A stretch of DNA of 23,944 nt from a virus: the IMG/VR virus record IMGVR_UViG_3300035670_001232, positions 1 to 23,944 of that record, one strand, 5' to 3'. Position 1 is the first letter of the stretch, and each line of letters opens with the position of its first letter. The position numbers and the translations under genes were made by a program. Shown here piece by piece: positions 9,529 to 15,136 of this stretch. The notes under the pieces were generated by a model that saw only the letters and a list, made by a program, of their open reading frames with translations, made no database searches and was not told the origin of the DNA.

Positions 9529-9788
9529 AACCCGCTCCATCCATCCTCGCCGCCATCCTCCGCTGGCGTGGCTTCAAAGCCATCACGCTGCCGCCCTTCG
9601 GCATCTACGCGCTGCCGGAGTGCTGCGGAGATGCGAGGCTGGCGCGGCATGAGCAGGCGCACTGGGAACAGTACCAGCGGATGGGTCTGGTGCGGTTCTA
9701 TGTGACGTATATTTGGCAGGTACTGCGGTACTCGTACCGAAATGCCCCAATGGAAATTGAGGCCCGTGCGGCCGAGATGAAAGGCTGA
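9525..9788 (+). CDS. Small HExxH (minigluzincin-like) protein of the lysis cassette
   Basis: The 87-residue product starts at GTG 9525, which overlaps the previous stop in GTGA. It contains RHEQAHWEQYQ, a canonical HExxH zinc-protease motif (His42, Glu43, His46), and a downstream PMEIEAR with Glu77 or Glu79 as a possible third ligand about 31-33 residues later. Hydrophobic stretches surround the motif (GFKAITLPPFGIYALP and FYVTYIWQVL). Similar short proteins occur in phages and bacterial genomes, as far as I recall without a known function. Its place directly before the XhlA-like, endolysin and holin genes suggests a role in lysis or envelope processing. The alternative is a structural zinc fold without protease activity. 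Confidence 0.7.
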   Translation: MKPAPSILAAILRWRGFKAITLPPFGIYALPECCGDARLARHEQAHWEQYQRMGLVRFYVTYIWQVLRYSYRNAPMEIEARAAEMKG

Positions 9789-9789
9789 C

Positions 9790-10041
9790 ATGACCGATGA
9801 TGATTTCAAGCGCCTTGAGACCAAGGTTGACAAACTCACCGACGCGGTGTCCAAGTTGATTCTGGTCGAGGAGCGCCTGGCCAACCAAGGCGAACGCATC
9901 GGCCGGGTGGAGCGGGCGGTGGCGGTGGTTGAGACCAACGTCTCAAAGCTCGACCGCACCGTCAGTACGTGGATCAATCGCGGCATCGGTGCCTGGGCGC
10001 TGCTGCTGTTGATCTGGTCGGTCGGCCAGAAGTTGCTGTGA
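9790..10041 (+). CDS. XhlA-like coiled-coil membrane protein, lysis-associated
   Basis: The 83-residue product starts at ATG 9790 with AAAGG five bases upstream. Residues about 5-60 form a heptad-rich coiled coil (KRLETKVDKLTDAVSKL and later RVERAVAVVETNVSKLD). One C-terminal transmembrane helix follows (about 65-82, GIGAWALLLLIWSV). This layout resembles haemolysin XhlA proteins, which associate with holins at the cytoplasmic membrane. An i-spanin is less likely because those have the membrane segment at the N-terminus. The stop overlaps the endolysin start in GTGA. Confidence 0.65.
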   Translation: MTDDDFKRLETKVDKLTDAVSKLILVEERLANQGERIGRVERAVAVVETNVSKLDRTVSTWINRGIGAWALLLLIWSVGQKLL

Positions 10042-10511
10042 ACTTCGGCCAAGCCTTCTCTGAGCTGCTGGAGCACGAAGGCGGCTACAGCGATCACGCC
10101 GCCGACCCTGGCGGTAAGACCCGCTACGGCATCACCGAGGCCACGGCCCGTCGCGTGGGCTACAAGGGCGACATGCGCGAGTTGCCGATGGATCTGGCCC
10201 AGCGAATCTACCGTGAGGAGTACTGGACTCCGATGCGCTGCGACGATCTGCCTGCCGAGGTGCGCTACATCGTCTTCGACGCTGCTGTGAACTCTGGCTG
10301 CAAGCAGTCCGCCATGTGGCTCCAGCAGGCTGTCGGTGCCAACCAAGATGGCGTGATCGGACCCAAGACTCTGGCGGCTGTGGCAGCCACGCCGAACCTC
10401 AAGTCGAAGCTACTGGCCCAGCGGCTTCGGTTCATGGCGAACCTGCCAACATGGCCCGCATTCGGCCGAGGTTGGGCGCGTCGAATCGCTGCACTGATGG
10501 AGATGACATGA
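10038..10511 (+). CDS. Endolysin: GH108 muramidase with PG_binding_3 domain
   Basis: GTG 10038, in a GTGA overlap with the preceding stop, gives a 157-residue protein. An in-frame ATG at 9969 would add a basic, unrelated extension inside the previous gene. Residues 13-31 hold EGGYSDHAADPGGKTRYGI, the glycoside hydrolase family 108 motif with catalytic Glu14. Residues about 77-86 read YIVFDAAVNS. The C-terminal part (about 88-150, DGVIGPKTLAAV) fits PG_binding_3. The enzyme cleaves peptidoglycan glycan strands. No signal peptide or SAR helix is visible, so release through the downstream holin is likely. The stop overlaps the holin ATG (ATGA). Confidence 0.92.
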   Translation: MNFGQAFSELLEHEGGYSDHAADPGGKTRYGITEATARRVGYKGDMRELPMDLAQRIYREEYWTPMRCDDLPAEVRYIVFDAAVNSGCKQSAMWLQQAVGANQDGVIGPKTLAAVAATPNLKSKLLAQRLRFMANLPTWPAFGRGWARRIAALMEMT

Positions 10512-10909
10512 ACCCGTTGATCCTTGGCCCCGTGCTTGAGATCGGCAAGACGCTGATCAACCGCTACTTTCCCGATGCAGAGAAGGCCAAAGAGGCCGAG
10601 ATGGATCTGCTGCGCATGGCCGCAGATGGTGAGTTGAAGCAGGTGATCGCGCAGCTGGAGATCAACGCCAAGGAGGCATCGCACCCGTCGGTGTGGGTGG
10701 CTGGCTGGCGTCCAGGCTTCGGCTGGGTCGGCGTTGCCGGGTTCGCCTACGCCACCGTTGGTCACTCTGTGCTGGCCTGGGTGGCTGCCATCAGAGGCTG
10801 GCCCGTGCCACCAGCAATCAACCTCGATCTGCTTTGGGTGGTCATCACTGGCCTGCTAGGTATCGGCGGTTTGCGCACCGTCGAGAAGGTGCAGGGCGCG
10901 GCTAAATAA
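10508..10909 (+). CDS. Holin, three-transmembrane phage/GTA type
   Basis: ATG 10508 overlaps the endolysin TGA (ATGA) and has GGAG five bases before it. The upstream in-frame extension to 10316 lies inside the endolysin gene. The 133-residue product has a short N-terminal hydrophobic part, then a charged helix (DAEKAKEAEMDLLRMAADGE). Two strong membrane helices follow in the C-terminal half (WVGVAGFAYATVGHSVLAWV and LLWVVITGLLGIGGL). The HPSVWVAGWRPGFGWVG stretch is typical of the holin family of phages and gene transfer agents. It would form membrane lesions that release the endolysin. It is the last late gene and converges with the minus-strand cassette. Confidence 0.88.
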   Translation: MNPLILGPVLEIGKTLINRYFPDAEKAKEAEMDLLRMAADGELKQVIAQLEINAKEASHPSVWVAGWRPGFGWVGVAGFAYATVGHSVLAWVAAIRGWPVPPAINLDLLWVVITGLLGIGGLRTVEKVQGAAK

Positions 10910-10916
10910 GCCACGC
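10896..10916. terminator. Hairpin at the convergent gene junction
   Basis: An imperfect inverted repeat, GCGCGGCT and AGCCACGC around a five-base AAATA loop, has seven of eight pairs matched. It sits where the holin and the last minus-strand gene overlap. No T-run follows on either side, so intrinsic termination is uncertain. It is the only candidate for separating the converging late and early transcripts. Confidence 0.3.
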
Positions 10917-11072
10917 CAGCAGGCCAGCGCCGATGAGGCTCACCAGCGTGATGCCGATGGCGGCGGCGAACTCTAGCCCGGTGGGCTCTGATGATTCCTC
11001 ATCGGGCTCCATGCAGCATGGGTTCGTGCCGCTGCATGACTCCTGGCCTTTGAATGGGCAGCGTTGGTTCAT
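10902..11072 (-). CDS. Small Cys-containing membrane protein
   Basis: ATG 11072 lies in an ATGA overlap with the upstream gene. The 56-residue product has four cysteines in the N-terminal half (positions 5, 12, 18, 19, within CPFKGQESCSGTNPCC), an acidic linker and a C-terminal membrane helix (about 36-56, FAAAIGITLVSLIGAGLLAWLI in part). No family recognised. The layout suggests a membrane-anchored metal-binding or disulfide-linked head. It is the distal gene of the minus-strand small-gene chain. Its last bases overlap the holin 3' end on the other strand. Confidence 0.6.
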   Translation of the reverse strand: MNQRCPFKGQESCSGTNPCCMEPDEESSEPTGLEFAAAIGITLVSLIGAGLLAWLI

Positions 11073-11272
11073 GATCGCATCCAATCGGGTTTGTTTGGTA
11101 GTGGTGCCCAGCCTGCAAAATACTCTCGGGTGTGGACTGAGATGAGGCCATAGATGGCCACACCTCCATCTGTTAACAGCTGCACCTTGGCCCCGAGCGG
11201 GCAGGTGTCCATGCGCTGCCAGTAGTACGTTTGGTCAACCGCCACGCGCTTGTCAGTGTTGACTTTCGTCAT
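11069..11272 (-). CDS. Small phage protein, DUF551-like ending
   Basis: ATG 11272 has GGAGGGAGC just upstream. The 67-residue product contains DTCPLGAKVQLLTDGGVAIYG and ends WAPLPNKPDWMRS. The pattern of a display-like beta strand followed by W-x-PLP recalls the DUF551 phage family, though I cannot confirm membership. No catalytic motif is visible and the function is unknown. It overlaps the upstream gene by 20 bases and the next ATG by four, so it is translated within the coupled cassette. Confidence 0.65.
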   Translation of the reverse strand: MTKVNTDKRVAVDQTYYWQRMDTCPLGAKVQLLTDGGVAIYGLISVHTREYFAGWAPLPNKPDWMRS

Positions 11273-11441
11273 GCTCCCTCCACCGTGACGGGCACGGCTC
11301 GTCCTTGATGACCCAGGCCCCGATCCAGACTTGGCGCTGGGCGTTGGGGTGCATGGGCAGCGTCATGCGCAGGCAGTCGTTGCACTCGCGCAGCGCCGGG
11401 TTGCCAGCGCACTTGGCAACGTCTTGTTGGATGTATCTCAT
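11253..11441 (-). CDS. Small four-cysteine protein, probably zinc-binding
   Basis: ATG 11441 is preferred to the upstream in-frame start at 11474. It has AAGGAG six bases before it and overlaps the preceding TGA as ATGA. The 62-residue product has cysteines in VAKCAGNPALRECNDCLRM and in DEPCPSRWRE, giving C-x8-C-x2-C and a later C. This could bind zinc. A Trp-rich strand (RQVWIGAWVI) lies between them. Similar short phage proteins are familiar but unnamed. No function can be given. Confidence 0.65.
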   Translation of the reverse strand: MRYIQQDVAKCAGNPALRECNDCLRMTLPMHPNAQRQVWIGAWVIKDEPCPSRWREHDESQH

Positions 11442-11674
11442 GGGTTGCTCCTTGCGCGGATAAGCGCTGCGCACCCTGCTGGTGTCAGCCGCTTTTCACC
11501 GTTCAACCAGTCACACAGCTTGGCGCAGGCTTCGCGCTCGGCGGCGGCGACTAGGACGGCGAAGCGTTCAAGCTCTCCCTGCGTCATGACCACGTAATCG
11601 GTGCGACCGTATAGGCTGCTAGGTTCAGCCGCCCCAACTCCACGCGCCATGCGGATGATGTCGTCGCGGGTCAT
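11438..11674 (-). CDS. Small hypothetical phage protein, MTRDDIIRMAR family
   Basis: ATG 11674 is chosen because it overlaps the preceding TGA in ATGA; a GTG six bases earlier is possible. The 78-residue product is helical and contains MTQGELERFAVLVAAAEREACAKLCDWL (shown here in part as ELERFAVLVAAAEREACAKL), a stretch that recurs in many phage accessory proteins. The C-terminus reads AALIRARSNP. No catalytic or DNA-binding motif is visible and the function is unknown. Confidence 0.62.
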   Translation of the reverse strand: MTRDDIIRMARGVGAAEPSSLYGRTDYVVMTQGELERFAVLVAAAEREACAKLCDWLNGEKRLTPAGCAALIRARSNP

Positions 11675-11763
11675 GTCCACCCCATCAGTTTGAACGCCGC
11701 CTCAGTCGGCACAACCATCTGCACATACGCACCGCGCAGCGGACACCAGAAGTAAATGTTCAT
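11671..11763 (-). CDS. 30-residue peptide in the coupled cassette
   Basis: ATG 11763 overlaps the TGA of the upstream gene (ATGA), and its own TGA overlaps the next ATG (ATGA). The peptide begins MNIYFWCPLRGAYVQ and ends FKLMGWT. It is aromatic-rich with one Cys. It fills the whole space between two coupled genes, and the overlaps on both sides are good evidence that it is translated. No family recognised. It is too short for domain assignment. Confidence 0.55.
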   Translation of the reverse strand: MNIYFWCPLRGAYVQMVVPTEAAFKLMGWT

Positions 11764-12131
11764 GCGTTCTTCTCCTTCAGCGCGGCCTCAGCAAACTCAA
11801 CGCCTTTGCGGAAAGACCAGTTGCACAGGTCTTCGGTAGGAAGTTGCTCGCGCCCATCTCTGATTTCCTCCTCCGTCAGCCCTCGCCACTCGCGGCGTGG
11901 TTTCATCTGAAAAAGAAGAGCCTCTAGCTCGTTGCAATACTTAACTAAACGTCGTAAGGAATCACGAAGTTCTTGTTCATACTGATCTGGCTGCTCCAGC
12001 GCGGCCTTGATGGCGGTGATGGCCTTGTTTATCTCCCCTGATTGCAAGCCACCATGGTATGTGTGCCAATGGTCTTGCGCGACTCTCAACGCCGCCAAAG
12101 CCTGCTCGGCGGCGGTTCGTAGGTCAGTCAT
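11760..12131 (-). CDS. Hypothetical helical phage protein with REWRGLTEEEI motif
   Basis: ATG 12131 overlaps the preceding TGA (ATGA) and has an AGGAG about seven bases upstream. The 123-residue product has an N-terminal Ala/Gln-rich helix, a central coiled-coil-like part (QYEQELRDSLRRLVKYCNEL) and a C-terminal REWRGLTEEEIRD followed by FRKGVEFAEAALKEKN. The same arrangement is common in phage accessory proteins of unknown function. It may mediate protein-protein contacts; there is no enzymatic motif. Confidence 0.65.
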   Translation of the reverse strand: MTDLRTAAEQALAALRVAQDHWHTYHGGLQSGEINKAITAIKAALEQPDQYEQELRDSLRRLVKYCNELEALLFQMKPRREWRGLTEEEIRDGREQLPTEDLCNWSFRKGVEFAEAALKEKNA

Positions 12132-12433
12132 TTCATGCTCCTTCCTATCTCAGCCGCAGCACTAACGATGGCGCGGCGTGTGGCGGCGTAGGGATCATCT
12201 CCGCAGTCTTCAACGGCACCTGCTCCATATGCTGATACATACACTTTGTTCAGATACGGGTCAGGCGGTGATATGCAAAGCCGTAGGCTCACCGCCAGCC
12301 TGAAAGCATCGCCGTCGTCGGTGAGGGGGTTCCAAGGTTCAGCTTGAAACGTCATCAATGATCCATCTTTCCATCCGTAACAGCCGATCCCCGCCGCCTT
12401 CGCAGCAGCTTCAAGTAGTTCTCGGTCAGTCAT
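12128..12433 (-). CDS. Phage protein with WNPLTDDGDAFRLAV motif (DUF2591-like)
   Basis: ATG 12433 is preferred to an upstream in-frame start that would run through the previous gene. The 101-residue product starts MTDRELLEAAAKAAG, carries WNPLTDDGDAFRLAV near residue 35, and ends AATRRAIVSAAAEIGRSM. This pattern occurs in a widespread group of small phage proteins that I believe is DUF2591; I could not check. The role is unknown. It overlaps the upstream HTH-like gene by eight bases and the next start by four. Confidence 0.68.
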   Translation of the reverse strand: MTDRELLEAAAKAAGIGCYGWKDGSLMTFQAEPWNPLTDDGDAFRLAVSLRLCISPPDPYLNKVYVSAYGAGAVEDCGDDPYAATRRAIVSAAAEIGRSMK

Positions 12434-12668
12434 GTTTGTACTCCGGCATCGGGCAATCCTCTGGCACCTCAACGACGCACCAGATGGCTGCCCATTTGCG
12501 ATTCCGAGCTTTGAACCAGCGGTCGATGTAGGCGTCTGGCATCGAGCGCAACGATGCCCGGACAGCAGGCTCGGGAAGCCCCAGGTGGTCAGCGATGGTT
12601 GCGATGCCTAGGCCGTCTGGGTGCTTGAGCAGTAAGGCTCTCAACTTTGAATGATGTGTTGGTCTCAT
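12426..12668 (-). CDS. Winged-helix-like DNA-binding protein
   Basis: ATG 12668 has AAGGAG seven bases upstream and overlaps the preceding TGA (ATGA). The 80-residue product has a helix-turn-helix pattern at about 5-45 (KLRALLLKHPDGLGIATIAD, then LGLPEPAVRASLRSM). A Trp-rich beta hairpin follows (DRWFKARNRKWAAIWCVVEV) and fits the wing of a winged helix. It may be a small regulator within the early operon or a protein that modulates host transcription. The target is unknown. Confidence 0.6.
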   Translation of the reverse strand: MRPTHHSKLRALLLKHPDGLGIATIADHLGLPEPAVRASLRSMPDAYIDRWFKARNRKWAAIWCVVEVPEDCPMPEYKHD

Positions 12669-12775
12669 CTCTCACTCCTTATGAACCACCAAGCCAGTCG
12701 TGCGCCCACATAGACGCCGACCACAAACGAAACGAACGAAACGACGGGGAGGGCAATGCGCCAGAACTCGGTCAC
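12665..12775 (-). CDS. 36-residue single-pass membrane peptide
   Basis: GTG 12775 overlaps the upstream TGA (GTGA), and the stop overlaps the next ATG (ATGA). The peptide begins MTEFWRIALPVVSFVSFVVG, a hydrophobic helix continuing to about residue 32, and ends in a short charged tail (RSER). Tight coupling on both sides supports translation. Such short early membrane peptides may act on host envelope functions or superinfection, but nothing here shows a specific role. Confidence 0.55.
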   Translation of the reverse strand: MTEFWRIALPVVSFVSFVVGVYVGARLAWWFIRSER

Positions 12776-13005
12776 GACTCCCTCGCTTTCAGCATGGCAT
12801 CTGCCATCGTGTAGCAGGCATTCGCCATTGCCCCAACAGGCTCGGCCTGCTGCTCCATGAATCGACGCGCATCTCGGTCAAGCCCCGCCAATAAACCCGA
12901 GAGCGCCTTGGCCGCGAAGTAGTCGCGCAGGGTCATGCCTTGATGATCGTTAGCCATCACTGGCCCCTTGATCGGGAACGCTGGCCCGCCTGTGTTGTTA
13001 CTCAT
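12772..13005 (-). CDS. Small phage protein, TGGPAFP / GMTLRDYFAAKA family
   Basis: ATG 13005 overlaps the preceding TGA (ATGA) and has GAGAGGGG upstream. An in-frame ATG at 13023 lies inside the upstream gene and is not used here. The 77-residue product begins MSNNTGGPAFPIKGP, continues GMTLRDYFAAKALSGLLAGL and ends with a helical YTMADAMLKARES. It belongs to a very common, unnamed group of proteobacterial phage proteins. No function is known to me. Confidence 0.75.
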   Translation of the reverse strand: MSNNTGGPAFPIKGPVMANDHQGMTLRDYFAAKALSGLLAGLDRDARRFMEQQAEPVGAMANACYTMADAMLKARES

Positions 13006-13217
13006 TTCAAAACCCCTCTCCACCGCTTGGACTGGTTCGATGACTGACGCTCACGCCAGCCAACTGCACCCTCCTGCGTCTGGGAGACAAACCCCCAGCG
13101 GCCAATGTCGGCGTTCCAGAAGCACCAGAGTATGAGTTCTGGCACGGCTCCCTTTACTTGGTACAAACCCGACCTCGCAGGCTTCTCCATGCCTGCGAAC
13201 CATGGTGTGGTTTTCAT
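13002..13217 (-). CDS. Small Trp-rich hypothetical phage protein
   Basis: ATG 13217 has AAGGAGC upstream, within the last codons of the helicase gene, and starts one base after the helicase TGA. The 71-residue product is beta-rich with seven or more Trp residues (PWFAGMEKPARSGLYQV, then LILWCFWNADIGRWGF). It resembles small phage proteins with a GxY-WxW-WRG pattern, possibly related to DUF551. No catalytic residues are visible. It is the first gene of the coupled small-gene chain. Confidence 0.62.
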   Translation of the reverse strand: MKTTPWFAGMEKPARSGLYQVKGAVPELILWCFWNADIGRWGFVSQTQEGAVGWRERQSSNQSKRWRGVLK

Positions 13218-13218
13218 C

Positions 13219-14625
13219 TCATGCTCCTTTGCGTTGACGATATTGCTTGACGGCGGTGCGCAACCCCGCCTGTGTGGTGGCCTTCTCGTCGAGTGCGATG
13301 GCCTGCGCTTGATCCAATGTGTCCTTCGTCATGATGCGGTGGCAGATCACCGGCGCACCCTGACCCTGACGCCTGACACGGGCGTTGAACTGGTCGTACA
13401 GATCTAGGCTCCAGTTGAGCCCGTACCAGACCAACGTGCGCCCGGTCTTTTGGAGCCCGTCGATCCCATGTCCCATTGATGCCGGGTGACCGATCATCAG
13501 TTGACAGTCGCCACGCTTCCACCTGTCCATCGCGTTGGTCAGTGACCCTTCGCTCTTGCACTCGGTCAGGTTGATCGGCCGCAGCGCCTTGAACCGCTCC
13601 ATGATCCGCTCGGCATCGCTGCGGTAGGCGTAGGAGCAGAGCACCGGAGAGCCCTGCGCTTCGTCCAGGATCTCCTCCAGGGCGTCGAGCTTCAGGTCGT
13701 GAACCGGCTCCCACAGCGGCATCCCGGCGATGGGGTACACCGCGCCGTTGGAGAACTGGAGACACTTGTTCGTCATCGCAGCGGAGTTGAAGACCTCGAT
13801 CTCCTTGCCGCTGTCCAGCACGGTGAAGAACTCGCGCTCCATCTGTTCGTACTGCCCACGCAACTCGTTGGGCATCTCCACCTCGATGTCGTTGACGATC
13901 AGATCGGGCAACGGGTTGTAGTCCTCGGCGCTCATCTCCAGCGTGATGTCACCAATCAGGTTCTTGATGACCTCCTCGGTGTCGTCGAACGGCACCTCTT
14001 TGAACGGCCCGACCTTCTTGTAGAACCGGGTCTTGAACGCGGTCTTGCTGGTGCCCAGGCGATGGCCTTTGTCCACCACCAGATACTGCCCGTGCAGATC
14101 CTTGTAGCCGTTGCTGGCCGGGGTGCCGGTCAGGCCCGTCGTCCAGTCGAAGTGCTCCGCGATGCGGCGGTATGACTTCACCCGGTCCGTGGCGCTGTTC
14201 TTCATCTTGCTGATCTCGTCCCACACGATGCCGTTGAAGGGCAGCGGGCGGTCTTTGCTGATGAAGTAGGTGTGCAGCGTGTCGGCCAGCCACCCGAGAA
14301 CGTCGTAGTTCACCAAGTAGATGTCAGCAGGGCGCAGCAGGGCGCGGGTGCGCTGATCACGCGTGCCCGCCACCACACTGAATCGCAGATGCTTGGTGTG
14401 CTCCCACTTCGCAGCCTCTTGCCGCCACACGAGGCGGATGACGCGGATCGGGGCGATGATGACCACGGCGCGGAGGAACTGCGACTTGATGAGGTGCGCG
14501 ACGCTGGTGAGCGTGATGACGGTCTTTCCCAAGCCCATGCTGACCCATAGCATGCTATTAGGCTGCGTGCATTGGAAGTTGACCGCCTTCTTCTGGTAGT
14601 CGTGGAGCAGGTTAGGGGTCAGCAT
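13219..14625 (-). CDS. SNF2-type superfamily 2 helicase / DNA translocase
   Basis: The 468-residue product has the full set of SF2 motifs: Walker A SMGLGKTV (29-36), Walker B DEIS (136-139), motif III TGTPA (166-170), and in the second RecA lobe IGHPASMGHGIDGLQ (about 378-392, motif V) and QFNARVRRQGQ (412-422, motif VI, arginine finger). The size and the compact lobes fit phage SNF2-like proteins. It would hydrolyse ATP to move on or remodel DNA during replication or recombination. The start at ATG 14625 overlaps the VRR-NUC stop by seven bases. The nuclease-helicase pairing is a familiar phage replication arrangement. Confidence 0.92.
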   Translation of the reverse strand: MLTPNLLHDYQKKAVNFQCTQPNSMLWVSMGLGKTVITLTSVAHLIKSQFLRAVVIIAPIRVIRLVWRQEAAKWEHTKHLRFSVVAGTRDQRTRALLRPADIYLVNYDVLGWLADTLHTYFISKDRPLPFNGIVWDEISKMKNSATDRVKSYRRIAEHFDWTTGLTGTPASNGYKDLHGQYLVVDKGHRLGTSKTAFKTRFYKKVGPFKEVPFDDTEEVIKNLIGDITLEMSAEDYNPLPDLIVNDIEVEMPNELRGQYEQMEREFFTVLDSGKEIEVFNSAAMTNKCLQFSNGAVYPIAGMPLWEPVHDLKLDALEEILDEAQGSPVLCSYAYRSDAERIMERFKALRPINLTECKSEGSLTNAMDRWKRGDCQLMIGHPASMGHGIDGLQKTGRTLVWYGLNWSLDLYDQFNARVRRQGQGAPVICHRIMTKDTLDQAQAIALDEKATTQAGLRTAVKQYRQRKGA

Positions 14626-14930
14626 CGCCCCAGCTCCGTCATCTCACTGGTTATGCGCAGCATCTCGTTCACCATGCGCATCCCAGCGTCCACGTTGTCC
14701 ACCACGAACACCGGGACGTCGTACTCCCGCAGCCGCTTGTGCTCGCGCTCCTGGGCTGGCGTGGGCTTCTGGCCCTGGCGCTTGAACTCGCAGAAGAACA
14801 TGACGCCACCGGGCACGATGAACAGGCGGTCAGGCACCGCAGCACGCGCTGGCGAGGTGAACTTGTATGCCAGCAGCCCACGCTCACGGGCGTAGGCGCA
14901 GACCTTGGATTCGATGTCTTTTTCAAGCAT
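14619..14930 (-). CDS. VRR-NUC domain nuclease
   Basis: ATG 14930 has GGGAAG five bases upstream. A GTG at 14936 overlapping the previous stop (GTGA) is a real alternative and adds two residues. The roughly 103-residue product is a minimal VRR-NUC (PD-(D/E)XK) nuclease: PD at about 33-34 in AAVPDRLFIVPGG, then E48-x-K50 in FFCEFKRQGQKPT. The stand-alone phage form often sits beside an SNF2 helicase, as here. It probably resolves or trims branched DNA during phage replication and recombination. Confidence 0.9.
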   Translation of the reverse strand: MLEKDIESKVCAYARERGLLAYKFTSPARAAVPDRLFIVPGGVMFFCEFKRQGQKPTPAQEREHKRLREYDVPVFVVDNVDAGMRMVNEMLRITSEMTELGRC

Positions 14931-14932
14931 GG

Positions 14933-15136
14933 TCACTTCCCATCGTCCGTGTTCTGGTCAATCTCTTGAATCGCTCGCTTGCAGTAGATGGCCGCATCGA
15001 GCAATTCCTCGTACTGGTGCTGCAACCAATCGCGCAGCGGCAGTTTGTTCTTGGCGACGGTGGTGCCGTACTTGCGCAGCCCGACGTACTGCCGCAGTCG
15101 AATGTCTTCGACGACTTGTGATTCCGTGTCTCTCAT
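14933..15136 (-). CDS. Small helical phage protein, possibly MazG-like
   Basis: ATG 15136 overlaps the polymerase TGA (ATGA). Longer in-frame starts lie inside the polymerase gene. The 67-residue product begins MRDTESQVVEDIRLRQ and carries WLQHQYEELLDAAIYCKRAI, all helical. The YEELLDAA stretch recalls the acidic ExxD motif of all-alpha NTP pyrophosphatases (MazG-like), but only one half of such a site is present. It could dimerise to form an active site or be an accessory protein. Its place between polymerase and nuclease genes suggests a replication or nucleotide-metabolism link. Confidence 0.6.
   Translation of the reverse strand: MRDTESQVVEDIRLRQYVGLRKYGTTVAKNKLPLRDWLQHQYEELLDAAIYCKRAIQEIDQNTDDGK

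Noticed and set aside
7380-10346. Minus-strand frames at 7380-8663 and 9435-10346
   Set aside because: They are antisense to the tailspike and lysis genes, which have clear domains. Their translations carry no recognisable motif.
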